A DNA stretch of 6,167 nt from Opitutia bacterium UBA4654 (GTDB lineage Bacteria; Verrucomicrobiota; Verrucomicrobiia; Opitutales; Intestinicryptomonadaceae), in assembly GCA_002405555.1 (NCBI GenBank), contig DHMA01000132.1, forward strand, positions 2,710 through 8,876. The letters are read 5' to 3'. The translations under genes and the position numbers were made by a program. A model generated the notes under the pieces. The model worked only from the letters and a program-made list of their open reading frames with translations. It had not been told where the DNA came from and did no database searches. This document shows positions 5,211 to 6,167 of this stretch, in pieces. Each line of letters begins with the position of its first letter. Position 1 is the first letter of the stretch.

Positions 5211-5369
5211 TTTCCCAACGCAACAGTAGCTTGCGAAACGCCCTACCCAACTTTTATCCCAACGCACTTTAAAAAACTTCGTGCGATAGCACTGTAATTT
5301 TAGGCGCGTCAAAGTACCGTTCAGGCGGTGGCTTTGCGAGTGGCTCAGGGTGCGTGGCGTACTAATCGT
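5211..5369. repeat. Array unit 4 (B-type)
   Basis: About 66 of the first 70 bases match unit 3. The basal stem is GCACTTT (5264-5270) with AAAGTAC (5311-5317). The inner hairpin is GTGC-GATA-GCAC (5281-5292), where a C-G pair of the other units has become T-A on both sides. Its tail shares a run of over 30 identical bases with unit 3. Confidence 0.65.
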
Positions 5370-5370
5370 A

Positions 5371-5394
5371 CGCGAGCAGTCTGAGACACTCGCG
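5371..5394. other. Hairpin next to the LysM gene stop
   Basis: CGCGAG (5371-5376) pairs with CTCGCG (5389-5394). The loop contains GTCT-G-AGAC, which could extend the pairing. It lies in the degenerate fifth unit, about 30 bases beyond the LysM gene stop on the minus strand. No T-tract follows on either strand, so on its own it is a poor terminator. Confidence 0.4.
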
Positions 5395-5424
5395 AAACGC
5401 CGCATCAACGGTGCTTTCACGCGC

Positions 5425-6167
5425 CTACCTTGGGATTCGCAACACCTGCCCTGGCTTTAGAGATTCGGGCGTTGCCATTCTGTCGCGATTCGCGTTGAAA
5501 ATCTCGCGCCACCTGTTCTTTGTTCCGTAGACTTTTCTGCTTACGTTCGAAAGCGTATCCCCGGGCATTACCGTATATGACGACGGCGTGTCGCGCCTTA
5601 CCTCGACCGTCTGCTGTTGGGCTTGCGCCGTCTGCGCCGCGCCCGCGCGTTGGGTTTGCTGCTGTCTGCGCTCCGACGAAGCCGCCTCGCGCGAGCCTCT
5701 CGCCGACGCCACGCTCACCTTTTGCGAAGCTTTTAGCGACTCTATCGTAGTTGCGGCGGCGTCGAGACGCTGTTTGAGTTCGAGGTTCTCCTTCTGGACT
5801 TTTTGGAGAAGCTCCTCCAATTCGAGCCGCCGCACGTTGTTCTCGAACGGGCTTTCGGGCAGGGACGCCGCGAATTTTTTCTGCGCGGTTTCAATCATCT
5901 GCCGCACCATGGGCGACACCTGCGAGTTCGGTTTTAGTTCGAGAAATTTTCTGAAATGGTAAATCGCCTGAATCGGGTCGTTCATATTGTCGAGGTATAT
6001 CCGACCCAATTCGAAATGCGATTCGGGCGCGTCCTTGCGTTTTTCCACGACTTTCAGGAACGCGCTCATCGCCTCCTTGACGTTCCCCCTGCGGAGTTCG
6101 TCCTGACCGCGAACGAAATGGGTTTCGGAAGTCTCCTTAACGACTTCGCTTTTGCCGAAGTCGCAAC
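5425..6167 (-). CDS. TPR-like/coiled-coil/LysM domain protein, probable lipoprotein (5' end cut by window)
   Basis: 246 complete residues are visible. The frame stays open to the right edge, so the N-terminus is outside. The first complete codon is Cys, followed by DFGKSEVVKE. The partial codon before it ends in GT, which allows Gly or Ser, so this Cys could be the lipobox cysteine with the signal peptide just outside. Residues about 12-85 are helical and TPR-like (FVRGQDELRRGNVKEAMSAF, then APESHFELGRIYLDNM and AIYHFRKFLELKP). Residues about 112-146 are a heptad-like coiled coil. A Gln/Ala/Arg-rich linker follows. A LysM domain fills residues 196-245 (SYTVMPGDTLSNVSRKVYG ... LKPGQVLRIP). LysM binds peptidoglycan, so it probably sits in the periplasm anchored in a membrane, with the TPR part free to bind partners. 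The function is unknown. It converges on the porin gene, with the repeat array between them. Confidence 0.85.
   Translation of the reverse strand, partial: CDFGKSEVVKETSETHFVRGQDELRRGNVKEAMSAFLKVVEKRKDAPESHFELGRIYLDNMNDPIQAIYHFRKFLELKPNSQVSPMVRQMIETAQKKFAASLPESPFENNVRRLELEELLQKVQKENLELKQRLDAAATTIESLKASQKVSVASARGSREAASSERRQQQTQRAGAAQTAQAQQQTVEVRRDTPSSYTVMPGDTLSNVSRKVYGTKNRWREIFNANRDRMATPESLKPGQVLRIPR

Larger units (their letters stand above)
4752..5424. repeat. Tandem array of about 150-bp structured repeats (four units plus a degenerate fifth)
   Basis: The word ACGCCCT begins at 4779, 4937, 5093 and 5238, and a decayed ACGCCG at 5397, so the periods are 158, 156, 145 and 159 bases. Each unit carries, in order, ACGCCCT, a CTTTTATCCC-like stretch, GCACTYT, an A-run with TCTTC, a small hairpin, GGCGCGT (lost in unit 3), ARAGTGC, ATAAG-GGCTTT and CAGGGYGCGTRGCGTAC. 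GCACTYT pairs with ARAGTGC around the small hairpin. CAGGGYG pairs with CGCCCT of the next unit. Base differences tend to keep pairing, which favours a structure under selection. Short minus-strand frames run through the units, but they differ in frame and content between units, so I do not regard them as proteins. The array fills the gap between two convergent genes. I do not recognise the family; a structured RNA, a REP/MITE-like element and a 3'-end module are all open. Confidence 0.78.

Noticed and set aside
4837..5420. Minus-strand open frames of 66-85 codons in the repeat array, with partly repeated peptides such as KVRWDKSWVGRFASY
   Set aside because: The peptide similarity follows from the DNA repeats. 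Units 1 and 2 give unrelated peptides or shifted frames, there are no ribosome sites, and the stems explain the conservation better.
4752..5424. CRISPR array
   Set aside because: The repeats are about 150 bases, diverged and without short uniform spacers; no cas genes are near.
4752..5424. Insertion sequence or transposon remnant
   Set aside because: There is no transposase fragment, no terminal inverted repeats bounding the array and no target-site duplication that I can see. A non-autonomous element cannot be excluded.

Overview
The window looks like a chromosomal stretch of a fairly GC-rich Gram-negative bacterium. It encodes an outer-membrane barrel protein ending in Phe and a probable lipoprotein. 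The TPR/coiled-coil/LysM protein at the right edge and the weak use of Shine-Dalgarno sites remind me of Verrucomicrobiota (Opitutae/Opitutales-like gut lineages). That placement comes from memory of similar proteins and is only moderately sure.

Left block (1-1596, minus strand): a tight three-gene operon read right to left. It starts with a 51-residue single-span membrane protein (1596-1441). Next is a CPBP/ABI-type intramembrane glutamic endopeptidase (1454-819) that overlaps it by 14 bases. Last is a DusB-like tRNA-dihydrouridine synthase (825 to beyond base 1) that overlaps the protease by 7 bases and is cut by the window edge.

Central block (1597-4641, plus strand): a nitrogen-acquisition cluster. 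A 279-base divergent intergenic region carries a good sigma-54 (-24/-12) promoter just before a P-II gene. About 90-150 bases further upstream lies a set of direct and inverted repeats that could bind an enhancer-binding activator. The P-II gene (1876-2217) and an Amt ammonium channel gene (2246-3568) are 28 bases apart with no terminator between them. Two consecutive hairpin terminators follow, then a weak promoter-like site and a TorF/Gcw_chp-type putative porin gene (3706-4566) with its own terminator. The likely logic is that the porin admits small solutes through the outer membrane, Amt moves ammonium across the inner membrane, and P-II gates Amt. The P-II T-loop keeps Arg47, the residue that plugs the channel, but has Ile in place of Tyr51, the uridylylation site. 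Gating here therefore probably depends on 2-oxoglutarate and ATP/ADP rather than on GlnD.

Intergenic block (4642-5424): no convincing gene. It holds a tandem array of four units of about 145-158 bases plus a degenerate fifth. Each unit can fold into the same nested stem-loops, and several base differences between units are compensatory (C-G to T-A, or to G-U). This is the most unusual part of the window. Read on the minus strand, each unit also presents a short hairpin followed by a T-run downstream of the LysM gene.

Right block (5425-6167, minus strand): a 5'-truncated gene for a TPR-like, coiled-coil, LysM protein. Its first visible codon is a Cys that may be the lipobox cysteine of a cell-envelope lipoprotein.
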